A stretch of DNA of 64,000 nt from Cheiracanthium punctorium (GCA_038373885.1 JAWZYV010013136.1:112305-176304); one strand, 5' to 3'; positions 33,675 to 44,454 are shown, counted from the first letter of the stretch. Notes: generated by a model from the sequence alone, not told the origin. Made by a program: numbers and translations.

Positions 33675-34213
33675 CGACTTTCCGAACACTTACGATTAAG
33701 ATCATTACCAAGCCTTTAAATAAATTTTAATCGATGAATAATGCAGCAAAAATTCTTAGTTTTTTTTTTTCAATTTGAGTTCAATCGAATGTACTGTTTA
33801 AACGCTAACGCACTTTCAAGAATTTCCCCCATAGGACCTAATGTAAAAGAAATCTTTGTCGTAGTCCTGTAGAAAACTATAATTCCTATACACACCAAAA
33901 TCAATACCGGTCTTACGGTGGTGGTTTATAACATACATCCAATTTGAGCTCAATCGAATGTACCGTTTAGGAGCTATCGTGTTCACACTCGCGCGCACAC
34001 ACACATCTCGTAAAAATATTATAAATGAATTCAGAAGACCTCGAAGCGTGTAAATACACCGAAATCTCGAAGTCGAATTTTTTCATTATTGCAATACTTT
34101 CCTTACACGTTATATGTTCGGAATGTAATTATCACTTCTGAAGAAGGCTTTAAACTATGGGGAAAGGTACAATTTAATGCAATGCAAAATAAAAACTAGA
34201 TTGATGCATGTAT
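33675..34213. other. No gene seen
   Basis: There are two diverged copies of a CAATTTGAG(C/T)TCAATCGAATGT segment (about 33770 and 33940), each followed by a GTACTGTTT/GTACCGTTTA block. This is a short direct repeat of unknown origin. No coding sequence. Confidence 0.45.
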
Positions 34214-34630
34214 CAGGTTGTAACGAAAGTTTTCCGCCAAATCTGCTTGACGCAGCTCATGAGGCACCCAGCGATTGAACTTGTACACAATAGTCCTCGA
34301 TTTTGAAATTTAGGTACCAAATCTTCACAGTGTCCAATGATACAACAGTAGTACCTAAAGCTGTACACATAATTCGTTGACGTTGTGTAGCTGACTTTTT
34401 GCAACTGAATTGGATGTAAATGATGTTTTGAACCCGGTTAGTTTCATTTGAGACACCTTGTACTTAATGATAACGATATATTTTTTACAGATTTCATTGA
34501 ACAATGTTCTAAAGTAAATCTCTTCTTTTCCCCAATCCCAAAAAGAGTGTGGAAAGATATGAGCAATCATTCCAACGCAAACTGTTTGTGCAGATCATAT
34601 TTGCGGTGGCGGGAAACTTTCGTTACAACG
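34214..34630. mobile_element. Mariner-like MITE
   Basis: The left end CAGGTTGTAACGAAAGTTTT and the right end, inverted, CGTTGTAACGAAAGTTTCCC form TIRs, both continuing into CCGCCA. TA lies at each flank (34211-34212 and 34631-34632). The 417-bp interior has no recognisable transposase. It lies 6 bp from the start of the solo LTR at 34637. Confidence 0.6.
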
Positions 34631-34636
34631 TAATAC

Positions 34637-35560
34637 TGTTACGAATTTTCGTTGCAACCCGCTGCTCTGTGGCTTAAAATGGTTCAAAATTCGTATTCTT
34701 GCTTCAAATAGATAAATTTTGCTTTTTGTTGCATCAAAATCGGCCAATTAGAACCGGAGATATGGAGGTTTCGGTTTGCCATTGTTTTTCAATGGAGGTT
34801 CTAGAAAACTCGAGAAGTATTAGTCCTAGAGCTTAGATCTCTTCACATTTGGGGACTTATTTTTGGCGCCAAATTTGGCGATATTTCGCCCAAAGTCGCC
34901 AAGCTTGGCGACTTTTTGGTCATTTGGCGCGATTTTCCCAATGGGGCCTGGAAGTTGTTTTTCCTGCATTAAAAACGCATAATAACCTAACATTTCTCTT
35001 CTATGACGTAATCAAAATTCACGCTTTATGTAGAACCCTCGAGAAATTGACTCTTCTGGAAACCTCTTGTACCTCCTGCGTCGGCTATTTATAGAAGCGC
35101 GCGTCGCCCCGAAGGTGCAGTGCGAGTTGAACCAACGGTTGAACGCTCGATGTGTGAAGAGCTCTCAGTACGCTTGTGAATTGATAGTGCTATAGAAGCT
35201 GTGTTTTAGCTTGCTTTACGAAGCTGTTTTCAAAGTGCTGTGTGTAAATTCTTCATTGCTGTGTCTTAAGGGATTGCGTACGATATCTCTTGAATATTTT
35301 CACTGAATTTTTGCCTGTGAAAGTGACTTATTTTGTGTGAGAAATACAGCATTTGTGAGAGCTTCAGATCCAAGCGGATTGTTAAAAGCACGTTACTGCT
35401 AGATTGTGCTTGTGAATTGTGTACAGCTGATTGTTCTACGAAGTTCTAGAAGCAATAAAGTTTGTGTTCCATCCCGACAAGTGACTTTTTACTTGAACTT
35501 TTTACACCAACTGGACTTTAGAACGACGAACCCCAGGAGTAGCAGAGTAATTCCGGAACA
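34637..35560 (+). mobile_element. Solo LTR, family 2, with E2F-like sites
   Basis: The 924-bp unit starts TGTTACGAATTTTC and ends CCGGAACA. ATAC flanks both sides (34633-34636 and 35561-35564), a perfect 4-bp TSD. The U3 has TTTGGCGCCAAA (34862-34873) and TTTGGCGCGA (34923-34932), both matching the E2F/DP consensus. A TATA-like TATTTATA sits near 35086-35093 and AATAAA at 35454-35459. The copy at 62526-63383 aligns along the whole length. No internal retrotransposon coding sequence lies nearby. The 81-codon frame at 34849-35094 is in U3 and has no domain. Confidence 0.85.
34862..34932 (+). promoter_or_regulatory. Two E2F/DP-consensus sites in LTR U3
   Basis: TTTGGCGCCAAA at 34862-34873 is a perfect 12-bp palindrome and a strong E2F consensus site (TTTSSCGC read on both strands). 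TTTGGCGCGA at 34923-34932 is a second match. Both are about 155-225 bp upstream of the TATA-like box. Binding is an inference from the sequence only. Confidence 0.5.
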
Positions 35561-35564
35561 ATAC

Positions 35565-36934
35565 ATTGTACAATAAAGTAAAAACTGTATTATTGTGAAT
35601 GCATGTAGTATTCTGTTTTGTCACTTGCATAGCTGCACAGTTTATATAGCAACTAACTTCAATAAATTTAAAAGCTATACATATTGTTAAGCAGAATTTT
35701 TAGAATTTCTGTGTAGGGACTGCTCAGGAAAAATATATTATGTCCGAAATCTAAAAAACAAGTTTATCATTTCGATATTAAATAACACGTTCCAATGAGA
35801 ATCGTTAAATATTATAAATTCTAAAAGGCGTTGAGTTTTTCAATCCATTAAGTTAAAAGAATAAAGAATTTTAAAACTTGAAAACATTCGTTTCGTAGAT
35901 ATAAACTGTGAAGTTAAACTAATGAAACTAAACACTTATTTCGATGTTTATTTTTGAATAAGAATGGAGATGCGTTTAAGAAAATGTTTTCAAACCCAAT
36001 CACGAAAATACCAATGTTTCCAAACCCTTCACAACATATAATCTAAAAATTGCGTGTGAAAAATAGTAAAAATTGCAACCCCACGAAAAGACTAGAAGAA
36101 AAATGAACTTTCCTCAACAGCTTTTATAAGAAAAACCGTTGAAATTAAAAATGTTTTCTTGGCCGCTATTTTATCGGAAATCCAACCTGGTTGTTCATTG
36201 GTACATTCAATAGAAAGTAATTCCGTAAAAATGCCTACGATATAGGAAGTAAGTGACATTTATTTTAGTCTGTTTCTCCAAGCTAAAAACAGCAAATAGA
36301 TTTTGAAAGGTTTAAGCATTTATTAATCGGGAAAGGTAGATCTAATATTTAATATAGCAGTCTCATGGGCTGCTAATTGGAAAACTACAATATTTCAACT
36401 CTAACTGCAGCATGTTGAAATATACACAGTATTAGTTACTCGCAATAAATTTTGCTACATGTCAACATTAAGCTTTTAAAATTAGTTAAGAATTTTTTTC
36501 ATTACTAACAACGTTCACTGCATTTGCACAAAATGTGCTTTAGCAACAGTGTTAAATTTGTATTACTGTAAAAGCACTTGTTTTCGAAAACATTAAGATA
36601 TCGATGATTTCGCAAGCTGGAAATCTCGAGAATTCCAAATGTAACTAAATGTAGAAATCCTTTTACATACAGCATTTTAAGAAACTTCTATTTATCCGAA
36701 AATTTCTCCCCCCTCCCCATTTTGAATGGCTTCAAAGAAACTGATATAAGGATTTTAAGTGAATGAGCAGCATTCCATTAGTTGTAATATTGTATAGTAT
36801 TCAAGAAATAGTTGTCAGAAAGATAGTCAGGTTATCAAGAAAGAGTTTGTGTAGCAGCGCAATAAATCATTAAATTTTGTCAAGTGAAAAAAAAAAATTG
36901 TTACTATTCAAGCGAAAAAAAAGTATTTCGCGAG
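35565..36934. other. AT-rich stretch, no gene seen
   Basis: No coding frame of note, no terminal repeats and no tRNA-like sequence. Mostly A/T-rich unique sequence between a solo LTR and a long-TIR element. Confidence 0.5.
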
Positions 36935-36938
36935 TATA

Positions 36939-38556
36939 CTGGGTGATTCAAAATATATGTGAAGGTGATTATTTTTTTAAACCGTAAGTGATCGAAATAT
37001 ACTTCCAGTTAGAAAAACTCGTCAAATTACGAGTAGCTTACAGATATGGGCATTTTCTTACTGGGGGTAGTATACACATTAAAATACGAAATTTAATTTT
37101 TATACGGCCCCTCCTTCCCTACCCTTTATATTTAGAGGAATGTTGCTCTTTGCCTAAGAAAATTAATAAAACAAATCCCGTATCTCTACGTGGAGTAGTC
37201 AGCAAAAAATTTATTTTTAAAAATGATGACTTGCACCACTTTACCAGCTGTGTTGTCGTCGGTTTTCAAGCAAAAAAAAATTTTTACTTGGGGGGACTAA
37301 TTATGAGTTGAAAAAATTTAAATAACTATCCCATTGTGAAAAGGCAATTAAACGCATTCAAACGAGTGAAATTAATAATGTCGCGAAATAATAACTTAAT
37401 TTGCTCCCGTATTGCATGTGCCGCCGTGAAACTAGTTTTGCAGGCATAATAGCGGTCCTCTGATAATGGTAACCCTGTAGTCTTGACGATCATCTTGGCG
37501 ACGGATTTGGCGACCTTGGCGACAAATGGTGGCTTCTAGAAAATTCATGTCTCGAATTTTCGAGAACATGTCTCGATTCATGAATTCTCGATTCATGTCT
37601 CGAATTCATGTCTCGAATTGTCGAGACCATATTTCAATTTGATAAGATTGTTCCAGAAGTTTCTCGGCGATTCTGGTGACATCATCTCTATAAAAGCGCT
37701 AGGATCTCTCGCCGTAGAGTTCAGTTGAGTGATAGACTTTGAAGCGCACGGTTGATTCTGTGAAATAAATAGCGTTATCGTTGTGCTTATTTATGATTTT
37801 AGTTACCGCATTTTAAAGTTTCTTGTATTGTTTTGAGCTATTGAGTTGCGAGCCGTGAATAAAGTGTTATTTTTGCTTACTGTGCTGATTGGACTGTTTC
37901 AAAATACATCCACTTGGCGATTTTCGTAACAATAAGCACAGTTTTACCTCCATGGATCGGTACTGTGTTTTGAAATTGGTAATAATTTAGTCTTTTAGGG
38001 GGAATATCCACCAATTACGGCATGCATCTAGAGAAGGGATTTTAAAGCGTAAAAGAGGATGACAAAATATTGGTGTGGGTGTCTATGGTGTGGTAACTTT
38101 CCCTAGAAACTACCAAACATGCATTATAGGAAAATACCTGCTAAATTACAATTTGAGAAATCAACTGTGTCTATCGAGAGACTATTAACATAAATTAACG
38201 TCAATTGAAAAGTAATTCCATTTTCTCACTTTCGATACATCCGCTTTATTGCTTGACGACAAATGTCAAAATTTTCAAATTGCAATATCTCGGAAACTAT
38301 TCCACGTAGAGACACAGAATTGGCTTTATTAATTTTCTTAGGCAAAGAGAAACATTCTTCTAAATATGAAGGTTGGGAAAGGAGGGACAGTTTAAAAATT
38401 AAATTTCGTATTTTAATATGTCTACAACCCCCAGTAAAAAAAAATGCCGTATCTGGAAGATACTCATAATTCGAGGAACTTTTCTGATTGGAAGCATGTT
38501 TAGATACCTTACGGTTTAAAAAATGATCGCCTTAACATCTATTTCGAATCACCCGG
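36939..38556. mobile_element. Long-TIR DNA element interrupted by a solo LTR
   Basis: The ends are CTGGGTGATTC and, inverted, CCGGGTGATTC, with TATA on each side (36935-36938 and 38557-38560). The TIRs extend about 300 bp: 36939-37215 mirrors 38265-38556, including blocks ACGTGGAATAGT-type, TTTGCCTAAGAAAATTAATA, CGAAATTTAATTTTTA and GGGGGT. Without the LTR and one TSD copy the element is about 1.06 kb. Frames at 36988-37311 (107 codons) and 38263-38469 lie in the mirrored TIRs and have no known domain. The family was not recognised. Confidence 0.75.
37379..37931 (+). mobile_element. Solo LTR, family 1 (plus orientation), nested
   Basis: Starts TGTCGCGAAATAATAAC and ends TCGTAACA, with ATAA at both flanks (37375-37378 and 37932-37935). 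It contains TATAAAAG (37689-37696) and AATAAA (37858-37863). It is the opposite-strand relative of 29386-29846. It is longer (553 against 461 bp), mainly because of a small minisatellite of TCATGTCTCGAATT-like units at 37540-37625. It lies inside the long-TIR element and is therefore younger. No internal coding region. Confidence 0.87.
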
Positions 38557-38715
38557 TATAATTTTCGCGACTACGACCGGCTCGCGAAAATTTCGAAATT
38601 TAGAGCCTCTTGAAAATAAGTGCTTTTACAGTATTGAACATAATAGAACAATACTTTGCGACTAGATTTTTGTGAAATTGCGTTGCATTTGTAAGTTTTT
38701 TTTTTGTACTGTTAA

Positions 38716-39090
38716 CCCTTTAACGCGCAGTGATCCCGCTTAGGGAACACTTAACTCTGACGTTTTGGCTGTTGCCAGTCACGAAGAATAGATTTAAGTC
38801 CTATAAAAATAGTTGCGGGTGACATAGCTCAACGAGAATCCTTTACTTTTTAGCACGTCATTTCCCGTAAAAAAAATGGTCACGATTCTTTTTAACAGCA
38901 CTGACATCTGCTGAAGAATGGAAGAATGCGAGAACAGCTCGATAGATTGCCCCATGCTGAAAAAAGGGCAGCCGTTGCCATCGCTCGACTTAACTACCAG
39001 CAAGATGGCGGACGATCGATACGTTCATCGCGTGCCGCAGATCTAGAGATCCTTTTTGGACGCAGCTGGCTGTGCCCGCACACAGCCAGG
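38716..39090 (+). mobile_element. TTAA foldback family, copy 3 (asymmetric, truncated)
   Basis: TTAA (38712-38715) then CCCTTTAACGCGCAGTGATC. It follows the left module of copies 2 and 5 as far as the first arm and the CACAGCCAG hairpin stem, then breaks off near 39090 into unrelated AT-rich sequence. It has a 62-codon frame at 38926-39114 related to the 47-codon frame in copy 2 (shared LDRLP-x-AEKRAAVAIARL). The right end is missing. Confidence 0.72.
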
Positions 39091-39312
39091 AAAATAACTA
39101 ATCACATTTTGTAAAAAGTATTTTTAATGTTAAAAAATTGCAAAATTTTTGAATTATTTGTCATTTAAAAAAATATTTACAATAATGACTTTTTACAAAA
39201 AGTGGTTGTATTCCGTACATGTTAGCAACTGTGATATAGCATTTTGATGTAACGTTCAACTCCTGTTTCTTTGACATAGTGTAACTGTATTCGTTTACTT
39301 CAGATTACTTAA

Positions 39313-39609
39313 CCGTTTGAGGCGCAACACATTCCCAATGCTGAATAAAAGGGCAGCCGTTGCCATCGCTCGACTTAACTACCAGCAAGATGGCGAACGA
39401 TCGAAATAACATTCATCGCGTGCCACAGATCGAGACTTTTTTGGTGACAGCTGGCTATGCGGCACAGCCAACTGCCGTCAAAAAGGGGTCTCTAGATCTG
39501 TGGCGCGCGATGAACGTTTCGATCGTCCGCCATCTTGCTGGTAGTTAAGTCGAGCGATGGCAACGGCTGCCCTTTTTTCAGCAGTGGGAAAGGGTTGCGC
39601 CTCAAAGGG
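39313..39609. mobile_element. TTAA foldback family, copy 4 (symmetric form)
   Basis: TTAA (39309-39312) then CCGTTTGAGGCGCAACAC; the right end mirrors it with GGGTTGCGCCTCAAAGGG and TTAG (39610-39613). The arms of about 130 bp are nearly reverse complements around a short loop at about 39455-39470. Same form as copy 1 at 6912-7195. The 62-codon frame at 39360-39548 spans both arms and is not a gene. Confidence 0.8.
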
Positions 39610-39613
39610 TTAG

Positions 39614-40119
39614 GGAATACGTCGCAAATGCAGCTTCCTGAAGAGCAGCCGAAAGTGCTTTTATGAGAGTAAGTGCAACGCAGGAAAGAAAAGACTTAGA
39701 ATTTTAATGCCAATAAAATCAAATCCTCGCGAAAATAAGTGCTTTTACAGAATTGAACAAAATAAAACACTTCGTTTACAACTTCGTCAGGCTACTTATC
39801 GCAGACACCACTCCAAAACGCGAATCTGCAGACACTGTGATTTTTACCGAAATGCATTTTCGAGGTCACGAAGACATGCTGATGCCAAAGTCCCAATCTT
39901 AATTCCGAATAGCTTACTTGAAAATTGGCCATCGTTTTTTGGTGTATCTACACAAGCTATTGGAGCAACGAAATTTTGGGGGGCGTTTTCTGGGAACTGG
40001 GAAAGTGCAGATTCGTGTTTTTGCTAGTAGTGATATTTGGAATGATATTCATACAAATTGCTAACCGATTGAAAACCGATATCATTAATGAAAGAATGGA
40101 ATTGCATTATTCTGTTGGC
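39614..40119. other. No gene; short duplicated segment
   Basis: GAAAATAAGTGCTTTTACAG with following TTGAACAWAATA at 39733-39765 repeats 38612-38645, so about 45 bp are directly duplicated on either side of TTAA copies 3 and 4. The 106-codon frame at 39707-40027 has no recognisable domain. No gene called. Confidence 0.4.
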
Positions 40120-40940
40120 TTGAAGTAGTGCGATACAATATCATCAACATTGGCACGACAGCCCCTTGTGGGGCCCTGGCCTTCCTCAGAAGTCTTTCCC
40201 ATTCCACCCTCTTCCCTGCAATGGACGTCCAGTTCCTTATTTTCAGTTTGGCAAAATCCTCATCCAGGCTGTCCCTCCATCTTTTCTTAGGTCTTCCTCT
40301 AGGTCTTTTACAAAAAGGAGTGGCATTGAAGACCCTAAGAGCAGTTCTCACGGCACTCATTCTCAGAAGGTGACCTGCCCATCTCATTCTATTCAGTTTT
40401 ATGTATTTAATAATGTCGTCATCTTTATAGATTTTATAGATTTCAAAGTTATATCTTTTCCTCCAAGTATTATTTTTTAAAACGGCACCAAAAATAGTTC
40501 TTAGAACCTTTCTTTCGAAGATTGCCAGCGATTTTTCCTCCGTCGTCGTTAAAGTCCATGTTTCTGAGGCATAGGTTAAAACTGATCTTATTAACACCTT
40601 GTGCAACAGAATTTTTTGTTATTCTCTTTATTAGATGAGTTTTTGAAAAAGGCCTTAAACCAAAGAAACAGCGATTTGCAGCAATAATCCTTTTTCTGAT
40701 TTCAGGGTTAATATCATTTTGATTGTTGATCTCAGAACCCAAATAGGTGAAATTTTTCACGGATTCAAATTTAAATCTCAAAAAAATTAGGGCCAATCTC
40801 AAAAAAATTAGGTGGTTTTTCTTTTTTCCCCACAGTATATATATTTTGTTTTCTCTACATTTATTCTAAGCTTCAATTTCCCAGCCACCTTCTCCAATGC
40901 CATAAAGGCCTCTCCTAGCTTAGCAGCAGATCTTGAATGC
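40120..40940 (-). pseudogene. RTE-like LINE, 5'-truncated, 3' end of endonuclease-RT ORF
   Basis: On the minus strand the sequence encodes the end of a reverse transcriptase ORF. First, about 40930-40830, comes the K(L/V)AGKLKLRINVEKTKY segment of the RT thumb-side region, with FTYLGSEIN near 40750. Then (frame offset near 40600) come VLTYASETWTLTTTEEKSL, FERKVLRTIFGAV, RMRWAGHLLRM, and RPRGRPKKRW. These motifs typify the C-terminus of RTE/BovB-type endonuclease-RT proteins, which are common in arthropods. The catalytic YADD box and endonuclease are missing (5' truncation). A stop near 40802 and a frameshift near 40600 show it is dead. The clade name is inferred from these motifs. Confidence 0.85.
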
Positions 40941-41139
40941 GATACAATACGTATGAATAAAATATACACTAGTCACCAGTTTCACTGTGTGCAAGAAGAC
41001 TTGCTGATGACTGATCCTGTGAATGTATGCAAATAAGTGAGAATATGTATCGAGTAATCCATCGATGGTGTCGATATGTGGTGATCCTTTCCTTAGAAAA
41101 CGAACTTTGTTGCTCATGTTGCGATTCAGCTAATTAATG

Positions 41140-41373
41140 AATTCGGCCACATTTTACTAACTGACAATTTTTTGTACAGTGGCCGTATAAAATTTATATA
41201 TAAATTTCGTATTTATTTAAATTTCTTATTTAAATTCAATCTCCTGAAAATTTTAATTGATACAATAAAATTCTGTACCTTTTTTTACGTAACTTTTTAA
41301 TGTATTGTATGTGTCTATGATCAATATTTATGAAATAAAAGCATAGGTCAGTCTTTCTGGGACACTGTGTATA
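41140..41373 (+). repeat. Dispersed repeat B, copy 1
   Basis: Shares about 220 bp with 57535-57750: ACATTTTACTAA, TTTTGTA or TTTCGTATTTATTTAA, CCTGAAAATTTTAATTGATA, TCTATGATCAA, AAATAAAAGC, and a terminal GACACTGTGTATA / AACACCCTGTATATA. The end resembles ACAGGGTGT-type termini of small DNA elements. Confidence 0.6.
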
Positions 41374-41374
41374 G

Positions 41375-41544
41375 TGACCTGGCCAAAGGGGGGGGGGGAT
41401 AGGAGATCACATATCCCCCCCATGAGGAAATATTTTGCCATAGAAAATGCATATTCTTCACTACGTTATCACGCGCACATATATGCAAGTTGCAGTAGTC
41501 GTAATCCCCCCCCCCATGAAAAATTTCTGGCTACGCCATTGCCC
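41375..41544. mobile_element. hAT MITE, second copy (opposite orientation)
   Basis: The reverse complement of this segment matches 26150-26318 over most of its length: TGGCGTAGCCAGAAATTTTT, long G run, ATTACGACTACT, ATATATG, TTTTCTATGGCAAA and C run. Flanks GTGTATAG (41367-41374) and GTGTATAT (41545-41552) match at 7 of 8 positions, consistent with an aged 8-bp TSD. The TIR ends have decayed more than in the nested copy. Confidence 0.78.
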
Positions 41545-41898
41545 GTGTATATTACGTTCTTCTAAACTCTTTAAATAAAAAAGAATTATTTAACCTCATT
41601 TAAAATAGTATCAAATTCACACCCAAATATTTTTAAGTAGAACCATTTCTTAACGTCAATTTCAATCTATCAAATTGATCAAATTTGAGTTTTAATATCT
41701 ATTATAAGATGATGCAAAAAGATTTATGTATTCCCAAGATGCTTTCTACAACAGGAAGAAAAAAATCGATCTTACGATTCTATATAAAAAAATTCTAAAA
41801 CACCTTCTTTCACTTCTCAGTACACATAAATTTAGAAATCTGAACTCAAATACGGAAAGTTTGCCTTAAAAATCAAACAGCTCCAAAACATTATTTGA

Positions 41899-42423
41899 AA
41901 AGATGTAGTTTGAAAAGTCCACGTGGATGTATAACTTCCTTCAGAATTCTTTTTTTTCTCTAGATTTAACAGAAATATAGTTTTACTACAAAGCGAAGAT
42001 AAAATCCCTGAATTCGTAGAGAACTGGAAAGTCGCCTCTTGGGATAAGAAACACAAAAAAGAAGAATTGCTGAAAAGGTTATTTGCACGTTATAAGACGT
42101 TCTTAAATTTCTTTAAGAATGTACTTGTTTGATTAAATTCATAATATATCATATCAGTAAATGAAGGTGTAATGCATTTCCACGTAAATTTTTAATGAAA
42201 TTGTCGGAAAAGTTTAAAATCTACGCTCTACTGAGTCAACTGTTCTTTTTCCTGGAAGCTCACTAAAATGACGTAATCATTCTCAAAAATTACCTGACCG
42301 ATAACTATAAATCGGATTTCATTTTGAGAGATACAGTTTTGGAAAGATATAATCATTTGTAAAAAAAACTTGCTAAGGAACGTTAACTATTACATTAACA
42401 CCTTTTATAAAATTATTATTAAT
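41899..42423 (+). repeat. Tandem segmental duplication, unit 1
   Basis: About 525 bp that repeats head-to-tail as 42424-43095. Shared landmarks in order: AAAAGTCCACGTGGATG, GATAAGAAACACAAAAAAGA, AAGACGTTCTTAAA, TTCATAATATATCATATC, TAATGCATTTCCACGTAAAT, GGAAAAGTTTAAAATCTACG, and a TTAACACCTTTT end. Non-coding; a 74-codon minus frame at 41832-42056 has no domain. Unit 1 lacks the MITE found in unit 2. Confidence 0.85.
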
Positions 42424-43095
42424 AAGATCTAGTCTTTTTGAAAAGTCCACGTGGATGCATAGCTTCCAGCAGAATTCTTTTTTCACTAGATTTAACAGTT
42501 TTACTACAAAGCGAAAATAAAATCCCAGAATTCGTAGAAAACTGAAAAGTAGACTCTAGGGATAAGAAACACAAAAAAGAACTGCTGAAAACATACTTTC
42601 AAAGCTGCCAACTCTTCCAATTTTATCGGAAGATTTTCCACCACAATTTTTAAGCAGTTTTATTTTGCATTAAAAATTTGGACTTATTTTAATTTTGAAT
42701 TGTTTAGTAAAAATTAGTGGTGGAAAATCTTCCGATAAAATTAGAAGAATTGGCAGCTATGTACTTTGTACGATTTAAGACGTTCTTAAAAATTTTTAAG
42801 AATACACTTGTTGATTAAATTCATAATATATCATATCGGCAAATGAAGGCGTAATGCATTTCCACGTAAATTTTTAATGAAGTTGTCGGAAAAGTTTAAA
42901 ATCTACGCTCTACTAAAACAACTTTTTTCTGGAAGCTTACTAAAATGACGTAACCATTCACAAAAATTACCGAATGATAGCTATAAATAGTATTTCATTT
43001 TTAGCGATAAACTTTGAAATGATATAGTGAATTGTAAAAAGGAAGAAATATTAACTATCACGTTAACACCTTTTGTAAAAAGTATTATTAACAGG
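42424..43095 (+). repeat. Tandem segmental duplication, unit 2 with MITE insert
   Basis: Second unit of the duplication. It has the same block order as unit 1, plus a 162-bp insertion at 42600-42761 and several small indels. After removing the insertion and one 6-bp TSD copy the unit is about 504 bp. Confidence 0.85.
42600..42761. mobile_element. MITE with empty-site evidence
   Basis: The TIRs are CAAAGCTGCCAACTCTTCC and, inverted, CATAGCTGCCAATTCTTCT; similarity continues through ATTTTATCGGAAGATTTTCC. TACTTT flanks both ends (42594-42599 and 42762-42767). Unit 1 of the tandem duplication has a single TTATTT there and no insert, which is the matching empty site. Superfamily not assigned; the exact TSD is 6 bp. 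Confidence 0.82.
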
Positions 43096-43143
43096 TACAT
43101 AGAAACATCATTTTAACCCTACATTGTTATATGCAATGCTGTT

Positions 43144-43192
43144 TTAACCCTACATTGTTAGGTAACGCCGTTACCTAACAATCTAGGGTTAA
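43144..43192. repeat. Tiny TTAA-flanked palindrome
   Basis: TTAA at 43144-43147 and 43189-43192 encloses a 41-bp near-perfect palindrome: CCCTACATTGTTAGGTAACG and its complement, ending CTAGGG. A partial direct copy (TTAACCCTACATTGTTA) lies just upstream at about 43113-43129. CCCTAGA-type ends at TTAA are like piggyBac termini, but this is too short to be certain. Confidence 0.6.
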
Positions 43193-43469
43193 AAAATGCT
43201 TTGTGTATAGCACTTTGTATATAGCGCTTTGTTGAAGCACGCTTTGTCTATAGTAATATTTACTGACTGTGTCGAGGTATTTAAAGAAGATTATTAATTA
43301 AACCGCAGTAGTGAAAGGAATTAAAGAAAAAGAAATAGACCACCACAAAAGTAGGAATTTTACGCCAAATACAAACACACACACAATGGAATTATTAATG
43401 GATATTAAAAATTATAAACACGAACATGGTTGATGGCCATATATTCTCCAGAAACCTTCGAGCAATTCC

Positions 43470-43655
43470 ACGAGTTTCCATTTCTAGAACCTCCCCCACC
43501 CCCCTCAATTAATCGCGCACCTTGAGTGCGAAAAGCTAATGCAGGAAAGAAAACACTACAGGACCCATTAATAAAATTCCTCTATATGGCGAGACTTTTC
43601 GGAGAAATATCTTTGAATTTGGCGTCAAAAATATAAGTCCCCTAAACCGAGGTCA
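43470..43655 (-). repeat. Relic of the LTR family 2 U3 module
   Basis: On the minus strand: GGGGACTTAT, TTTTGACGCCAAATT, GATATTTCTCCGAAAAGTC, then TTTCCTGCATTA. This follows the U3 order of the LTR at 34637 (GGGGACTTAT, GGCGCCAAATTTGGCGATAT, CCTGCATTA) with many changes. No LTR ends could be defined. Confidence 0.5.
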
Positions 43656-43699
43656 GCTAGGTGATATCGCTAGCATCTGGCGAGAGATCGCCAACTCCC

Positions 43700-44454
43700 A
43701 TAATCCAATAGTAAAAATAAAAGTCTATCACGCGTTCTAGTTAACCGATTTACATGCAGCAAAATACAAATTAATTATTTGATGCATAGAATACCAATTT
43801 TAGCCTTATTTTACTGTAGAAGAGTAAACCATCCTCGAAATTCATAGCCATATTTAGTGTATATTCGCTCTTATTTTTTTCGGTAGATACATCTGAAAGC
43901 AGTTCAACATTTTATTCCAACATTTCAAAAAAAAAAAAAATAGTTAGGTTTTATTATAAAGTAAAATGTACAAAATATAAAATTTTGCACTAAACAATAG
44001 AAACTTCTAAGGATTTTTTTTCTGCAAAAGAATGCAATTTACCTCTCGAAATTAGAATCATTCCCAAAGTTGTGTAGAAATGAGTTTTATTAAGAAAATT
44101 ACTCATTTTAATGTTTTTTTCCCAGGAAAAGAGATGAAGGAACAGATTTTTTTTTTCTTGTTACGTACTTTATAAGTAAGATTTATTTATCACATTGAGA
44201 AAAAGTTTACTTGGTTTTATGACGTACATTATCTTTTCATCTATAGAATTGCAGGATGTTCTGCTTGAAAAAATATTTCTTTTGTGCTTTTATTTCTGAA
44301 TTGGACCAGAGTTTTTGCGTTCTTGCTCATTTAATATAACAAGTATGATTTAAAAATAATGAAAATCATTACTTTAAATTACTTTACCATAAAGAAAAAT
44401 TATTCACAATGAAAAATAGTAGTCTGGCAGTTATTCGCCAAAAATGGAAGATAT
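43700..44454. other. AT-rich stretch, no gene seen
   Basis: Unique AT-rich sequence with A and T homopolymers (43927-43941, 44147-44156). No feature supportable. Confidence 0.5.

Noticed and set aside
33394..33730. Frames of 105 and 75 codons
   Set aside because: Generated by GTCTCG repeats of a hAT MITE on both strands.
36988..37311. 107-codon frame in the long-TIR element
   Set aside because: It lies inside the mirrored TIR; the other arm carries a broken version. No domain is visible, so I do not call it a gene.
40128..40480. Plus-strand frames of 81 and 104 codons
   Set aside because: Antisense to the RTE-like reverse transcriptase fragment.
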